A DNA stretch of 64,000 nucleotides from Lachnospiraceae bacterium UBA1729 (GTDB taxonomy: Bacteria; Bacillota; Clostridia; Lachnospirales; Lachnospiraceae), in NCBI GenBank assembly GCA_002315945.1, contig DCIJ01000078.1, positions 7,714 to 71,713 of the forward strand. Reading direction: 5' to 3'. Below are positions 1 to 9,216 of the stretch, one piece after another (within the stretch, counting starts at the first letter, position 1; each line of letters starts with the position of its first letter). The translations under genes and the position numbers were made by a program. A model generated the notes under the pieces. That model did not search any database. It saw only the letters and a program-made list of their open reading frames with translations, and was not told the origin of the DNA.

Positions 1-936
1 AAAATCACGGAAATATGTATTATTTTTAAACGCAGGAATTTCATAGAGATCTCTTGCATATGCCCAGATATTTTTATGATCAATCATTCTCTTTTCAAGA
101 GGCCCTAAGTTTCTGTAATAATATGAATCCCATCTTGCAAGTGTAACGTAAAATCTGATATCAGCATCAGTTACATAGTCACCAAAAAGGAATCTGTTAG
201 TTTCAAGTCGTTTGTCAAGCTTGGCCATGGCAGAAAAGAAATCTTCATATGCTTCATTATATGCCACCAGGCTCTGGCCGAAGGCCATTCTGTAATGGGC
301 ATTATTAATATTGGGGAAAAGCCAGTCGTTTAATCTGTCTATTTCCTCACGCAGTGCAACAGGGTATAAATCCGGAGCATCCGCAGGCTGATACTTTCTG
401 AAATAAACCTCTAAATAGTTGGTTAATCTGTGATAATCATTATTTACCACCTTGTTAGTTGATTTATCCACAAGAGCAGGCACAGTAGCTCTTCCTCTGT
501 ATTCTGCATCAGCATTTAAATATGCTTCACTTAAAAATTTGAGACCTGTCTGGGCATCAGTTCTATCAGGCTGATCTGTAAATCCCCAGCCATAGATATT
601 TTTGATTCCCGTATGGTCAACAATAGATACACTAATGGCATCCTCTAAGCCAAGAAGCTCTCTGACGATAGAAGCTCTGTTAGACCAGTGGCAAAGCTTT
701 GCCCAGAATAAATGGTACTTTCCACTTTCAGCAACCAGCTCTCCCTCCTTGGTTCCAAAGGGGGTTGTAAATCTGTTGGGCTGACGAATAAAAGCCCCCC
801 TGTGATCTATCTCTTCCTTAATTTCCTGAGGACGTGGTAACACGCCTCTTTCCCTGGCATCTTTTTCAGCCAGTTCATCACTATATATTGTCTCCTGAAT
901 ATCCTGTACATCAGGACTAAATCCACAGCATCCCAT
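1..936 (-). CDS. glutathionyl-hydroquinone reductase-like protein (partial)
   Basis: The reading frame is open from an ATG at 936 (GGAGG at 943-947) to the window edge, giving 312 codons with the 3' end missing. It resembles the Xi-class glutathione S-transferase family (YqjG/EcmB): an N-terminal thioredoxin-like half with a conserved-position Cys82 in the motif CHWSNR (family form CPWAHR), and a helical C-terminal half with RWDSYYYRNLG near residue 280. Family members reduce glutathionyl-hydroquinones. In a Gram-positive anaerobe the thiol partner is uncertain. It follows the ABC transporter ATPase by 46 nt and is probably the distal gene of the sulfur cluster, so a low-molecular-weight thiol role is an inference. 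Confidence 0.8.
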   Translation of the reverse strand, partial: MGCCGFSPDVQDIQETIYSDELAEKDARERGVLPRPQEIKEEIDHRGAFIRQPNRFTTPFGTKEGELVAESGKYHLFWAKLCHWSNRASIVRELLGLEDAISVSIVDHTGIKNIYGWGFTDQPDRTDAQTGLKFLSEAYLNADAEYRGRATVPALVDKSTNKVVNNDYHRLTNYLEVYFRKYQPADAPDLYPVALREEIDRLNDWLFPNINNAHYRMAFGQSLVAYNEAYEDFFSAMAKLDKRLETNRFLFGDYVTDADIRFYVTLARWDSYYYRNLGPLEKRMIDHKNIWAYARDLYEIPAFKNNTYFRDF

Positions 937-982
937 ATTTTGCCTCCATTCACTGCTATTATCATATTTTTCAACGCATTTT

Positions 983-1750
983 TTAAATCACATAGTTATC
1001 AGGGTCCTCGAGCATATTGATATTGCGTAAAAATGCTTTCAGGCGTTCATTGCTTGGATCCTCAAATATTTCCTTCGGAGTACCATCAGCAACTATTTTT
1101 CCGCTTTCCAGAAAAATAATTCTGCTGGCTACAGACTTTACGAAGTTCATTTCATGTGTAACTAACAGGATTGTATTTCCCTCCTTGGCAGCACGTCTTA
1201 CGGTAAGCAGAACCTCGTTTACAAGCTCCGGGTCCAGAGCAGACGTTGGCTCGTCCATTAGTAACAGCTCTGGATCCATCGCCAGAGCCCTGGCAATAGC
1301 AACTCTTTGCTGCTGTCCTCCTGATAGATGTTTTGGGAAATGGTACAGTCTGTCACTCATTCCAACCTTTTCAAGTTCCAGAAGCGCTCTCTTTTTTGCT
1401 TCTTCCTTAGGAATTTTCTTAACAACAGTAAGTCCTTCCATAACATTTTCCAAAGCATTTTTGTTTTTAAACAAATTAAACTGCTGAAAAACCATTTCTG
1501 TGTGATGTCTTAATTCCAGTTTTTCCTTAGCAGATTTGGATGTAAGATTATAGGTATTTCCATTTATTGTAATTTCGCCCTTTTCCGGTTTTTCTAACAG
1601 ATTCAGGCATCTGAGAAGTGTTGATTTTCCAGTACCGGAAGGGCCGATAATTGCAACAACCTCCCCTTTTTCAATCTTTAGATCTACATTATCAAGGACC
1701 ACATTGCTACCATATTTCTTACTTACTCCACGTATTTCTAACAGACTCAT
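983..1750 (-). CDS. polar amino acid ABC transporter ATP-binding protein
   Basis: A 255-residue ATPase of the GlnQ/TcyC type. It has Walker A GPSGTGKST (36-44), the signature LSGGQQQR (142-149), Walker B LLLMDEP (162-168) and a switch His in the VTHEMNFV segment. It would energise import through the adjacent permease; its start overlaps the permease stop by 4 nt. Neighbouring cysK and trans-sulfuration genes suggest cystine or another sulfur amino acid as substrate (inference). No solute-binding protein gene is present in the visible cluster. Confidence 0.92.
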   Translation of the reverse strand: MSLLEIRGVSKKYGSNVVLDNVDLKIEKGEVVAIIGPSGTGKSTLLRCLNLLEKPEKGEITINGNTYNLTSKSAKEKLELRHHTEMVFQQFNLFKNKNALENVMEGLTVVKKIPKEEAKKRALLELEKVGMSDRLYHFPKHLSGGQQQRVAIARALAMDPELLLMDEPTSALDPELVNEVLLTVRRAAKEGNTILLVTHEMNFVKSVASRIIFLESGKIVADGTPKEIFEDPSNERLKAFLRNINMLEDPDNYVI

Positions 1751-2472
1751 GCCTCTACCACCTCCGGAGCTTCATCAGGAATACTGATTTTTTTCTCAAT
1801 AAGCTTAAGTATTCTTTCAAAAATAAAAGTTATCACCCAGTATATGATTGCAAGTGAGCAGTACACTTCGAAATATCTGTAATTTTTACCTGCAAGAATC
1901 TTACCAGCTGCTGTAATTTCCACTACAGAACATGTAAATGCCAGGGATGTACCTTTTATCAGTGCAATTAGTGAGTTGCCCAGTGGAAGGAGGGCAACGG
2001 TTGAAGCCTGGGGGATAATCACCCTTTTTAGCACCTGCCATCCAGACATTCCCATTGATTTTGCAGCTTCAAGCTGCCCCTTATCTACAGATAAAATTGC
2101 TGATCTGATTGTCTCGGAATCAAATGCTGACTGGTTTAGTCCCAAGGCCACCATAGCAAATACGATTCCTGGAATTCCATTGATATCATAATCTGTCCCG
2201 TAATAGTAATTGATATATTTAAGAGCTATGGGAATTCCAAAGTATGTGATATATAACTGCACAATTATTGGTGTACCACGCATGATTGATACAAAAGCTA
2301 CTGCCAGCTGACTAAGTACCGGGATCTTATTAATTCTGATCACTGCGATGATTAATCCCAGGACCAGTCCTATAAATAGTGCTATCAGTGTTAAAAATAG
2401 TGTTGTAGGCAGATATTTGAGCAAATCCGGTATTGCCGTAAATACCAATGCTCCATCAAATAATTTTGCCAT
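1747..2472 (-). CDS. polar amino acid ABC transporter permease
   Basis: A 241-residue integral membrane permease of the HisM/GlnP family. It has several hydrophobic segments (around 20-45, 60-80, 100-120 and 200-220) and the cytoplasmic EAA-type loop (DKGQLEAAKSMGMSGWQ) that contacts the ATPase. It starts 12 nt after cysK and overlaps the ATPase gene by 4 nt, so the three are one transcript. The probable substrate is cystine or a related sulfur amino acid, inferred only from context. Confidence 0.9.
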   Translation of the reverse strand: MAKLFDGALVFTAIPDLLKYLPTTLFLTLIALFIGLVLGLIIAVIRINKIPVLSQLAVAFVSIMRGTPIIVQLYITYFGIPIALKYINYYYGTDYDINGIPGIVFAMVALGLNQSAFDSETIRSAILSVDKGQLEAAKSMGMSGWQVLKRVIIPQASTVALLPLGNSLIALIKGTSLAFTCSVVEITAAGKILAGKNYRYFEVYCSLAIIYWVITFIFERILKLIEKKISIPDEAPEVVEA

Positions 2473-2484
2473 GATTAACCTCTC

Positions 2485-3414
2485 TTATTCATATAAGTCG
2501 CCTGACAGATAATGATCACCATTATCAGCAAAGATAACTACAATATTTTTTCCTTTGTTCTCTACTCTCTTTGCCACCTGGGTAGCTGCATGTAGTGCTG
2601 CTCCGGCTGAAATACCAATGGAAAAGCCTTCAATCTTTGGAAGTTCTCTTGCAGCTTTGTAAGCCTGCTCATCTGTCACATCAATGACCTCATTAAAGAG
2701 ACTTACATCTGTAACTGGAGGAATTGCGCCTCCACCGATACCCTGAATCTTATGAGGTCCCGGCTCTCCACCATTTAGTACTGCACTTCCGGTTGGCTCA
2801 ACTGCAATTATCTGAACATCTGGATTCTTTTCACGCAGGAATTTTCCAACACCACTTATGGTTCCGCCTGTACCTGCTGCTGCCACAAAAATATCAACCT
2901 TACCATCCGTATCCTCCCATATTTCAGGACCTGTTGTCTTGTAGTGTGCACCAGGATTATTTGGATTGCCTCCCTGACCTATGACAACCGAATTCTCAGT
3001 CTGCTCTAAAAGCTCCTGTGCCTTGGCACCTGCACCTGCCATATTCAGCTCACCTGGAGTTAAGTAAAGTTCTGCGCCAAAGGATTTTAGAAGAGTTCTT
3101 CTTTCTATTGATACATTATCAGGCATAGCTATTTTTACCTTGTATCCAAGGGCTGCACCAATGGCTGCCAAACCTATTCCTGTGTTTCCACTTGTTCCTT
3201 CTATAATAGTGCCGCCCGGCTTGAGTTCGCCGCTTTCTTCTTTTGCACGGATTATGTTGTAAGCGATTCTATCCTTTACGCTTCCGTTAGGATTGAAGTA
3301 TTCAAGCTTTGCTAATAATTTTGCTTCCAGCTGTTCTTTTTTTTCATAATTTGTAAGTTCCACCAAAGGTGTCTTTCCTATTAACTCCAAAATACTCTGA
3401 TAAATCTTTGCCAT
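2485..3414 (-). CDS. cysK: cysteine synthase (O-acetylserine sulfhydrylase)
   Basis: A 309-residue PLP enzyme of fold type II making cysteine from O-acetylserine and sulfide. The PLP lysine is Lys47 in NGSVKDR, the substrate loop TSGNTG is at 73-78, and the phosphate-binding GTGGT segment lies near residue 180. Length is normal. The start has a strong GGAGG upstream. A terminator at 3534-3574 separates it from patB, so it probably has its own promoter in the 3415-3533 interval, although I could not identify a convincing -35/-10 pair there. It leads into the amino acid ABC transporter genes. Confidence 0.95.
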   Translation of the reverse strand: MAKIYQSILELIGKTPLVELTNYEKKEQLEAKLLAKLEYFNPNGSVKDRIAYNIIRAKEESGELKPGGTIIEGTSGNTGIGLAAIGAALGYKVKIAMPDNVSIERRTLLKSFGAELYLTPGELNMAGAGAKAQELLEQTENSVVIGQGGNPNNPGAHYKTTGPEIWEDTDGKVDIFVAAAGTGGTISGVGKFLREKNPDVQIIAVEPTGSAVLNGGEPGPHKIQGIGGGAIPPVTDVSLFNEVIDVTDEQAYKAARELPKIEGFSIGISAGAALHAATQVAKRVENKGKNIVVIFADNGDHYLSGDLYE

Positions 3415-3533
3415 AATTTTTTCCTCCCTCTGTTAACATGATATTAATCTGCGTCTTTTTAACGCCTACCTTAGTAATAGGTTTTGTCTGTAAATGTATC
3501 TTATCATTACCATTCACGTTTGAATAATACGCA

Positions 3534-3574
3534 AAAAATAAGACTGGCTATAAATACAGCTTATACCCAGTCTT
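3534..3574 (-). terminator. rho-independent terminator after the PatB-like gene
   Basis: Arms AAGACTGG (3540-3547) and CCAGTCTT (3567-3574) extend inward with a TATAA/TTATA pairing. On the minus strand a run of T follows immediately (3534-3539). It sits 34 nt after the patB stop codon. Confidence 0.85.
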
Positions 3575-3607
3575 TTGATATTTTTCTTCATTTACCATGA
3601 AACTATA

Positions 3608-4801
3608 TTAAATTGTCGTTTTTTCCTCAAAAGCATCCCTGATTCTATCCAGTGCCTCTGTAAGAACTGCCCTTGGGCAGGCTACATTAATCCGTTGGAA
3701 TCCTTTTCCCACATCTCCAAAAATTGATCCACTGTCAAGCCACAGTCCAGCCTTGTGAATTATGAGATCATCTATCTGTCTGTCACTGAGTCCATATTTA
3801 CCAAAATCAAGCCATATCATGTAGGTTCCCTCAGGCTTTTTAAATACAACCTTTGGAAGATGTGTCTTTATATATTCTTCAGCAAAATCAATATTTGCTT
3901 TAATATACCTGCTTACAGCTTCATACCATTCCTGTCCATGATCATATGCCGCCTGACTGGCAATGATGCCGGCAGCATTCAGCTGGCTGTAGCCAGAGGC
4001 ATTATATGCTTTTCTGAACTTAGTATATATTTCCCTGTTAGGAATAAAAATGTTAGAAACCTGCAGCCCTGCAATATTAAAAGTCTTGCTGGGAGAGGTC
4101 GCTGTAATTGAAATTTTAGCATATGCCTCATCAAGCTTGGCAAACACCTGGTGATTGCCAGACCAGACAAAATCTGCGTGTATCTCATCGGAAAATACTA
4201 TAACACCATGCTTAACACAGATATCCCCTATTTTTATTAATTCTTCTTTTGTCCATACTCTTCCAACAGGGTTATGAGGATTACACAAAAGAAAGAGTTT
4301 AACTTTGTTTTCAACTATTTTTCTTTCAAAATCTTCAAAATCAATTGTGTAATATCCGTTTCCATCATTTACCAGATCACTGCTGATAAGTGTTCTTTCA
4401 TTATCATTGATAACTTCGCTGAAAGGATAATATACCGGCTGCTGGATAAGTATTGCATCACCCTTCTTTGTAACTGCCCTCACAGCAGTTGCAATGGCAA
4501 ATACCACTCCCGGAGTCTTGTGAAACCAGCTCTTGTGCACATCCCACCCATAATGATTATTTATCCATCTGTGAACACTCTCAAAATAATCGTCATCCAC
4601 TTCTGTATATCCATAGATAGCATGTTGCGCCTGCTTAACAAGGGCATCTTCTATATATGAGGACGTCTTAAAGTCCATGTCGGCAACCCACAACGGAAGC
4701 ACTCCCTCCGGGAGTCCCCTCTTTTTTGCAAAATCATATTTGAGGCATTTAGTGCCTTTTCTATCAATTAAGCTGTCAAAATTCAGATTTCTTTCTGCCA
4801 T
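3608..4801 (-). CDS. PatB/MalY-type cystathionine beta-lyase
   Basis: A 397-residue class I/II aminotransferase-fold PLP enzyme of the MalY/PatB group, which cleaves cystathionine or cysteine C-S bonds. Visible features are the N-terminal PLWVADMDF, NPHNPVGR, the PLP-contacting SDEIHAD (204-210) and the Schiff-base Lys239 in SPSKTFN. The ATG at 4801 is preferred over a GTG at 4816, which has no ribosome site. It lies downstream of the gamma-family trans-sulfuration gene, so the two probably form the cystathionine arm of methionine/cysteine interconversion. MalY homologues can also act as regulators, so a moonlighting role is possible. Confidence 0.88.
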   Translation of the reverse strand: MAERNLNFDSLIDRKGTKCLKYDFAKKRGLPEGVLPLWVADMDFKTSSYIEDALVKQAQHAIYGYTEVDDDYFESVHRWINNHYGWDVHKSWFHKTPGVVFAIATAVRAVTKKGDAILIQQPVYYPFSEVINDNERTLISSDLVNDGNGYYTIDFEDFERKIVENKVKLFLLCNPHNPVGRVWTKEELIKIGDICVKHGVIVFSDEIHADFVWSGNHQVFAKLDEAYAKISITATSPSKTFNIAGLQVSNIFIPNREIYTKFRKAYNASGYSQLNAAGIIASQAAYDHGQEWYEAVSRYIKANIDFAEEYIKTHLPKVVFKKPEGTYMIWLDFGKYGLSDRQIDDLIIHKAGLWLDSGSIFGDVGKGFQRINVACPRAVLTEALDRIRDAFEEKTTI

Positions 4802-4828
4802 ATTACTCACCAACACTTCTTTTTTATT

Positions 4829-5977
4829 CTATCCATTAAAGGCCTGGTCTAAATCGCTAATCAGGTCATCAATATTTTCTATTCCAACTGACATCCTCAG
4901 TGTTCTCTCTGTCAGACCACTTTTTTCAAGCTGCTCCTTTGGTACATCTGCATGGGTCTGTGTAATGGGATATGTTAGCAGGGACTCAGTTCCTCCAAGA
5001 CTTTCAGCATATTGGACCAGTCTGATTTTTTCTAATATTCTCCTGACACTTTCCACACTGTCTACATCAAATGCCAGCATTGCACCGGCACCCCTTGCCT
5101 GTTTTTTATTAAGCTCATATCCGGGATGTTCCTGAAGCCCCGGATAGATAACCCTTTTAACAATTTTCTGATTTTTTAACCAGTTTGCAAGCTTCAAAGC
5201 ATTCTCCTGCGCCCTGTCCAGTCTTACAGCCAGTGTCTGAATGCCTCTGATTACGAGCCAGCTGTCAAAGGGAGACAGATTTGCACCTACAGTTTTATAA
5301 GCAAACCTGAGTTTTTCTGAAATAGCTTCATCCCTCACAATTGTGAATCCGGATAAGGTATCATTGTGTCCTGAAAGATATTTTGTTCCACTGTGAATAA
5401 CAATATCTGCCCCTAAATCCAGAGGATTCTGAAGATATGGAGACATAAATGTATTGTCCACTATGAGAATAGCATTATTCTCGTGGGCTATTTTTGCTGT
5501 TTTTTCAATATCCGTGATATTCATTAGTGGATTCGTGGGAGTCTCGATAAAGAGTGCTTTTGTATTGCTCTTAATATATTTCGTAACATCCTCTTTACTG
5601 AAATCAATATAGCTGAATTCAATTCCGTTCTTTTCACTTATAGTTCTAAAAAGTCGTGTTGTTCCACCATAGATATCCACATCAACAATTAAATGGTCCC
5701 CTGAATTAAACAGTTCCATTGTATTGGAAATTGCAGCCATTCCGCAGGAAAACGCGATTGCGTCTGTTCCATGCTCAAGAGATGCTACTATTTTTTCCAA
5801 TTGCTCCCGTGTAGGATTCTGAACCCTGGTATAGTCATAACCTGTACTCTGTCCCAGACCAGGATGCGCAAATGTAGCTGTCTGATAGATTGGCACGCTG
5901 ATTGCCCCAAATCGCGCCTCCTTATTATCACGCTCCAAATGTATACATCGACTTTCTATTGCTAACGATTTACTCAT
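4829..5977 (-). CDS. trans-sulfuration enzyme (cystathionine gamma-synthase/gamma-lyase family)
   Basis: A 382-residue PLP enzyme of the Cys/Met metabolism family. It has the phosphate/PLP segment YDYTRVQNPT (47-56), the conserved SCGMAA, ETPTNP (145-150) and Schiff-base Lys199 in SGTKYLSGHND. Sequence alone does not separate gamma-synthase, gamma-lyase and O-acetylhomoserine sulfhydrylase; partnership with a PatB-type beta-lyase is compatible with gamma-synthase. The ATG at 5977 with AGGGGAG upstream is preferred over an in-frame GTG at 5998. No S-box or T-box leader was seen in the 130 nt upstream. Confidence 0.88.
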   Translation of the reverse strand: MSKSLAIESRCIHLERDNKEARFGAISVPIYQTATFAHPGLGQSTGYDYTRVQNPTREQLEKIVASLEHGTDAIAFSCGMAAISNTMELFNSGDHLIVDVDIYGGTTRLFRTISEKNGIEFSYIDFSKEDVTKYIKSNTKALFIETPTNPLMNITDIEKTAKIAHENNAILIVDNTFMSPYLQNPLDLGADIVIHSGTKYLSGHNDTLSGFTIVRDEAISEKLRFAYKTVGANLSPFDSWLVIRGIQTLAVRLDRAQENALKLANWLKNQKIVKRVIYPGLQEHPGYELNKKQARGAGAMLAFDVDSVESVRRILEKIRLVQYAESLGGTESLLTYPITQTHADVPKEQLEKSGLTERTLRMSVGIENIDDLISDLDQAFNG

Positions 5978-6107
5978 ATTTGTCTCCCCTTTTTCCACTG
6001 ACCCGTCAATATTATCGTCTCCGGATAAATTAGCAATAGTATATATAATTCAGACCACTTTGGATAATATGCTCTTGTTATGATTCGCTATAACCTGGGC
6101 CTATAAA

Positions 6108-6171
6108 TGAACCCGGGGGACGGGGTTGGGGGGTCAAAAAAGTGAACCCGGGGGACGGGGTTCTAGGTTCA
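6108..6171 (+). repeat. two tandem copies of the 29-bp GGGGACGGGGTT repeat
   Basis: Copies at 6108-6136 and 6143-6171 are both in forward orientation. Each begins TGAACC and ends GGTTCA or GGTCA around a GGGGGACGGGGTT core. The last 3 bp (TCA) are the stop codon of the minus-strand gene ending at 6169. The same unit recurs near 7136, 10027 and 16801. Confidence 0.9.
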
Positions 6172-7020
6172 TTTTGCTGAAAAAGATAATATGGTATACA
6201 CAGTTGCGTCCCCGATGGCATTACCATAAGGATTCTCTAATTTACAGTATCCACCGCTTCTTTCTAAATCAAAGGATGGGGTGCAGTATACAACTTCAGC
6301 CATCACTGATTTGAAATTAATTTCATGTGTTACACGATCAACCTCAACTCTTAAATCAACACGCCTGTCTGCAATCTGCCCGCAATCATTTACGTTAGCC
6401 AGCAGGTTATGAAATACTGGGAAATCTCCCCGTAAAGTGTAAACATACACATCCAATGTATTATATGGATTATTCCAGATATAAAGTGTCGCATCATCAA
6501 AATTAGTAGGCATCCCATTTGAAGCCAGTGTTCCAAGCAAGACCTCATAAGAATTTTGACATTTTCTTACATCTAATCCATAGGTTTTGTTGTAATCAAT
6601 CGCTGTGCCCCCGGCATTGCTATATCCAGAAGGATATCTAATTGCACTTGCACTTTTACCTGCTGTAATATTTGAAACAATTCTTTCAACAAAGTTCTCT
6701 GTATCGAGACCTGACCATCTGTTTGTCGTAAACTGCTCCACTTTAAATGTCTTTTTTTCTTTATATTTGTTCATAGCGACCGCTAAAATCGGATTTGTAA
6801 AATCATGAAATGAATATGGATCGTACATATTAATTGCAGTGGCATGTGCCAGTTCATCTTGAGAATTTTGTCCTAATTGTCCTACAGTTTCCGCTGCAAA
6901 AACCGTAATGGGTGCAAACAGAATCATATGCATGAAAGCTACTGCCACAACAAACCTCAACGTAGTAAAGACTACGGTCCTTTTATTTTTTACCTGTCTT
7001 CCAATAATTGTGTATGCCAT
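6169..7020 (-). CDS. predicted secreted protein of unknown function
   Basis: A 283-residue protein not matched to a family by eye. It has a basic N-terminus, a hydrophobic segment at about 21-42 and a plausible signal peptidase site after VFAA. The mature part has four cysteines and is rich in Asn, Tyr and Thr, with no catalytic motif I recognise. Start ATG has GAGGGAG upstream. It is flanked on both sides by the 29-bp repeats, and its stop codon is part of one copy, so its original 3' end may have been altered. Confidence 0.7.
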   Translation of the reverse strand: MAYTIIGRQVKNKRTVVFTTLRFVVAVAFMHMILFAPITVFAAETVGQLGQNSQDELAHATAINMYDPYSFHDFTNPILAVAMNKYKEKKTFKVEQFTTNRWSGLDTENFVERIVSNITAGKSASAIRYPSGYSNAGGTAIDYNKTYGLDVRKCQNSYEVLLGTLASNGMPTNFDDATLYIWNNPYNTLDVYVYTLRGDFPVFHNLLANVNDCGQIADRRVDLRVEVDRVTHEINFKSVMAEVVYCTPSFDLERSGGYCKLENPYGNAIGDATVYTILSFSAK

Positions 7021-7135
7021 TGTATCTCCCTCTCTTTATGTCCATCGTTCTATTTACTATTACCCAATAAAAAAGTCGGGCAAAAGTGCCAACCAGGCTT
7101 TATTTTATCACAATCTATTATTCTTGCCGAGATAA

Positions 7136-7209
7136 TGACCCCAGGGGACGGGGTTCTAGGGTCAAAAAAGTGAACCACTAACCCCGTCCCCCTGGTTCAC
7201 CCTGGTTCA
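7136..7209 (+). repeat. inverted pair of the 29-bp repeat plus a partial copy
   Basis: A forward copy at 7136-7164 and a reverse copy at 7171-7199 are followed by an extra CCCTGGTTCA (7200-7209). The GGACGGGGTT and AACCCCGTCC cores can pair in a long hairpin. The reverse copy overlaps the end of the GH127 gene and encodes its last residues and TAG stop. Confidence 0.9.
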
Positions 7210-8986
7210 CATATATGGTGTATTGCTCATCGGTGACTTCATATAATGGGAGGAATATAGTTTCCCTATTGCCAGAGTATGCTCTGTAGCTTGACTGCTT
7301 CCATGGATAGGCCTCATAGGTATGCTCTACAAATGGGGTTAAGGCTTCATCAATTGACCTTCCTTCCAAAGAGAACTCTTTTCCTTCTTCTCCAACGGCC
7401 GCCAATGCGATTGGTCCGTCCAAAATTGCACATATACCCTTATTATCAGAAAGCGACTTGGTGGACAGGCTTGCCACAAAGCCGACAGCCAGATCTTTGT
7501 TCTCGAATTTTTCCTTTATCACGTAATAATCTGAGCTTACAGTATGCAGCACACCATCAATTAGTATTTTTCCATCTGACCAGGAAGGTATTCTGATTTG
7601 TAAGGTAATCTCTTCCTCGGAATTTACTTTTATTAAAAAATTCCATCTGGACTTAGCCCTGTGCCCATTTTCTTCTCCAAACAGTGCCCCCGAACAGTAG
7701 TCCATATTTACCTCAGTAGAGACTGACACCTTTTTCCCATTCATTTCAAAGGCAGCTGATGAGTTAATAAACTGATCAATTGACACCAGTTTTTTTTCTT
7801 CATCCTTATAATATATCAGTGATGGATAAATAGTCTGGGCCTGGACCATGGTACCATAGCAGCACCAGAAGGATCTTGTTCTGGTTCCCCATACCTTTCT
7901 GCTTCCAGGTCTCATTGGGAGAAAATATGTGGGCATTCCGGTAAATTTATTCTGCTGAACAAGGAAAGCATTATACAGCGTTCTTTCTATATAATCACTG
8001 TATTCCCGTTCGCCTGTAAAACGATACAGATACTCTGCCAGTCTGACCATGTTGTACATAGTACAAAACTCCTGAGTTCTGTCGCTCATGGACTGATAGA
8101 ACTGATGGGGTGGAATCCAGAATTCTCCGGCATTTTGTCCACCAGTCGCATAGGCTTCTCTATCATATACAGCCTGCTTCCAGAATTCTTTTGTGATTTC
8201 CAACCATCTAGTATCGTTAGTCACTTCATACATGCAGGCTGCCCCATGGGCTTCAGGAATTGATGCATTTGTATGATTATCAGTCAGGGCATCTTCCCCC
8301 TTTTCAAGAAGAGCAAAATCCTTGTATATGCTATAGGCGTTAGCCAGCTTCAGATATTTCGCATCCTTTGTAAGCCCGTACAATCTTGCCCAGATTTCCA
8401 GCATTCCTCCTGCTTCACCCTTGACAACAACCCCTGGCTTGTCAGCAAGACTGTCAACCCAGTCAATATACCAGTCAGCCGCATTATTTAAAATCTCCAG
8501 CGCCACTTCATAGCCTGTCCACTCATAGGTATCCAGCAGCCCCATCAGCGTCTTGTGCAGGGTATACTGGGGCGACCAGATGTAATCACCGTTTTCAAGA
8601 CGTCTGAAATATTTTTCTGGAATTGAACCAATCCATTTGCCACCATTATTTTCCTGACATATTTTTAACTCATCAACAATGGTAAAAAGCTTGGCCTCCA
8701 GCTCCCTATCTTTGTTAGAAGCAGACAGATGAGCAGCCGCTGACATCCAGTGCCCCAGAAAATGTCCCCTCAGCTGGCAGGTTGGAGATTCCCAGCCCCA
8801 ATGGACATAGGCATCCTCCGGATCCCCGATAAACTGCAGATTTGGAAGCATAATGCCTGCCTCCAGATAGAAATTTTGCAAAAGGGCTCTGTTATCCAGT
8901 TCCATTAGATAGTCCCTGTTTATTGCTTCTCTTTCTTTGAACAAACCGTTGGTTAATCTTACTTCTGAAATTTTTAGTGCCTCCAT
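7178..8986 (-). CDS. GH127-family beta-L-arabinofuranosidase-like glycosidase
   Basis: A 602-residue (alpha/alpha)6-barrel glycosidase of the DUF1680/GH127 group. GH127 enzymes use a zinc-bound cysteine nucleophile. Candidate equivalents here are Glu306 and Cys308 (TQEFC), Cys375-Cys376 (FWCCYG), and Glu288 (GGQNAGE) as acid/base. No signal peptide is visible, so it should act in the cytoplasm on imported arabino-oligosaccharides. The ATG at 8986 (AGGAGG upstream) is preferred over two upstream in-frame starts. The C-terminal GEPGGRG is translated from the repeat at 7171-7209. Transcription is divergent from an AraC regulator. Confidence 0.88.
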   Translation of the reverse strand: MEALKISEVRLTNGLFKEREAINRDYLMELDNRALLQNFYLEAGIMLPNLQFIGDPEDAYVHWGWESPTCQLRGHFLGHWMSAAAHLSASNKDRELEAKLFTIVDELKICQENNGGKWIGSIPEKYFRRLENGDYIWSPQYTLHKTLMGLLDTYEWTGYEVALEILNNAADWYIDWVDSLADKPGVVVKGEAGGMLEIWARLYGLTKDAKYLKLANAYSIYKDFALLEKGEDALTDNHTNASIPEAHGAACMYEVTNDTRWLEITKEFWKQAVYDREAYATGGQNAGEFWIPPHQFYQSMSDRTQEFCTMYNMVRLAEYLYRFTGEREYSDYIERTLYNAFLVQQNKFTGMPTYFLPMRPGSRKVWGTRTRSFWCCYGTMVQAQTIYPSLIYYKDEEKKLVSIDQFINSSAAFEMNGKKVSVSTEVNMDYCSGALFGEENGHRAKSRWNFLIKVNSEEEITLQIRIPSWSDGKILIDGVLHTVSSDYYVIKEKFENKDLAVGFVASLSTKSLSDNKGICAILDGPIALAAVGEEGKEFSLEGRSIDEALTPFVEHTYEAYPWKQSSYRAYSGNRETIFLPLYEVTDEQYTIYVNQGEPGGRG

Positions 8987-9050
8987 ATTTTTCCTCCTCA
9001 TGGTTTCTATCAACAAATACTTTTTAATTTTTGAAAAAAATAGTAATTTT

Positions 9051-9088
9051 TATATTACATGTAATATAATCTAATAATAGCCTGTAAA
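9051..9088 (-). promoter_or_regulatory. candidate promoter/operator of the GH127 gene
   Basis: On the minus strand TTTACA (9083-9088) lies 16 nt from TATTAC (9061-9066). The -10 overlaps an 18-bp perfect palindrome TATATTACATGTAATATA (9051-9068). The palindrome lies between the divergent GH127 and AraC genes, so it may be the regulator's site. AT-richness makes this tentative. Confidence 0.4.
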
Positions 9089-9216
9089 AAATGGCATTTT
9101 TTAATTATTATATGTAAAAAAGTCGTCTGAACTAAATACTATGCGTTAAATATGCGTATTGAAAATATATTCTAAAAAAAGTTCTAAATTTGAGTGATAA
9201 TTTGGAGGATATTATT

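Noticed and set aside
5978..6107. S-box, T-box or cysteine-type leader upstream of the trans-sulfuration gene
   Set aside because: No specifier/T-box sequence, S-box junction or terminator is present in the short upstream region.
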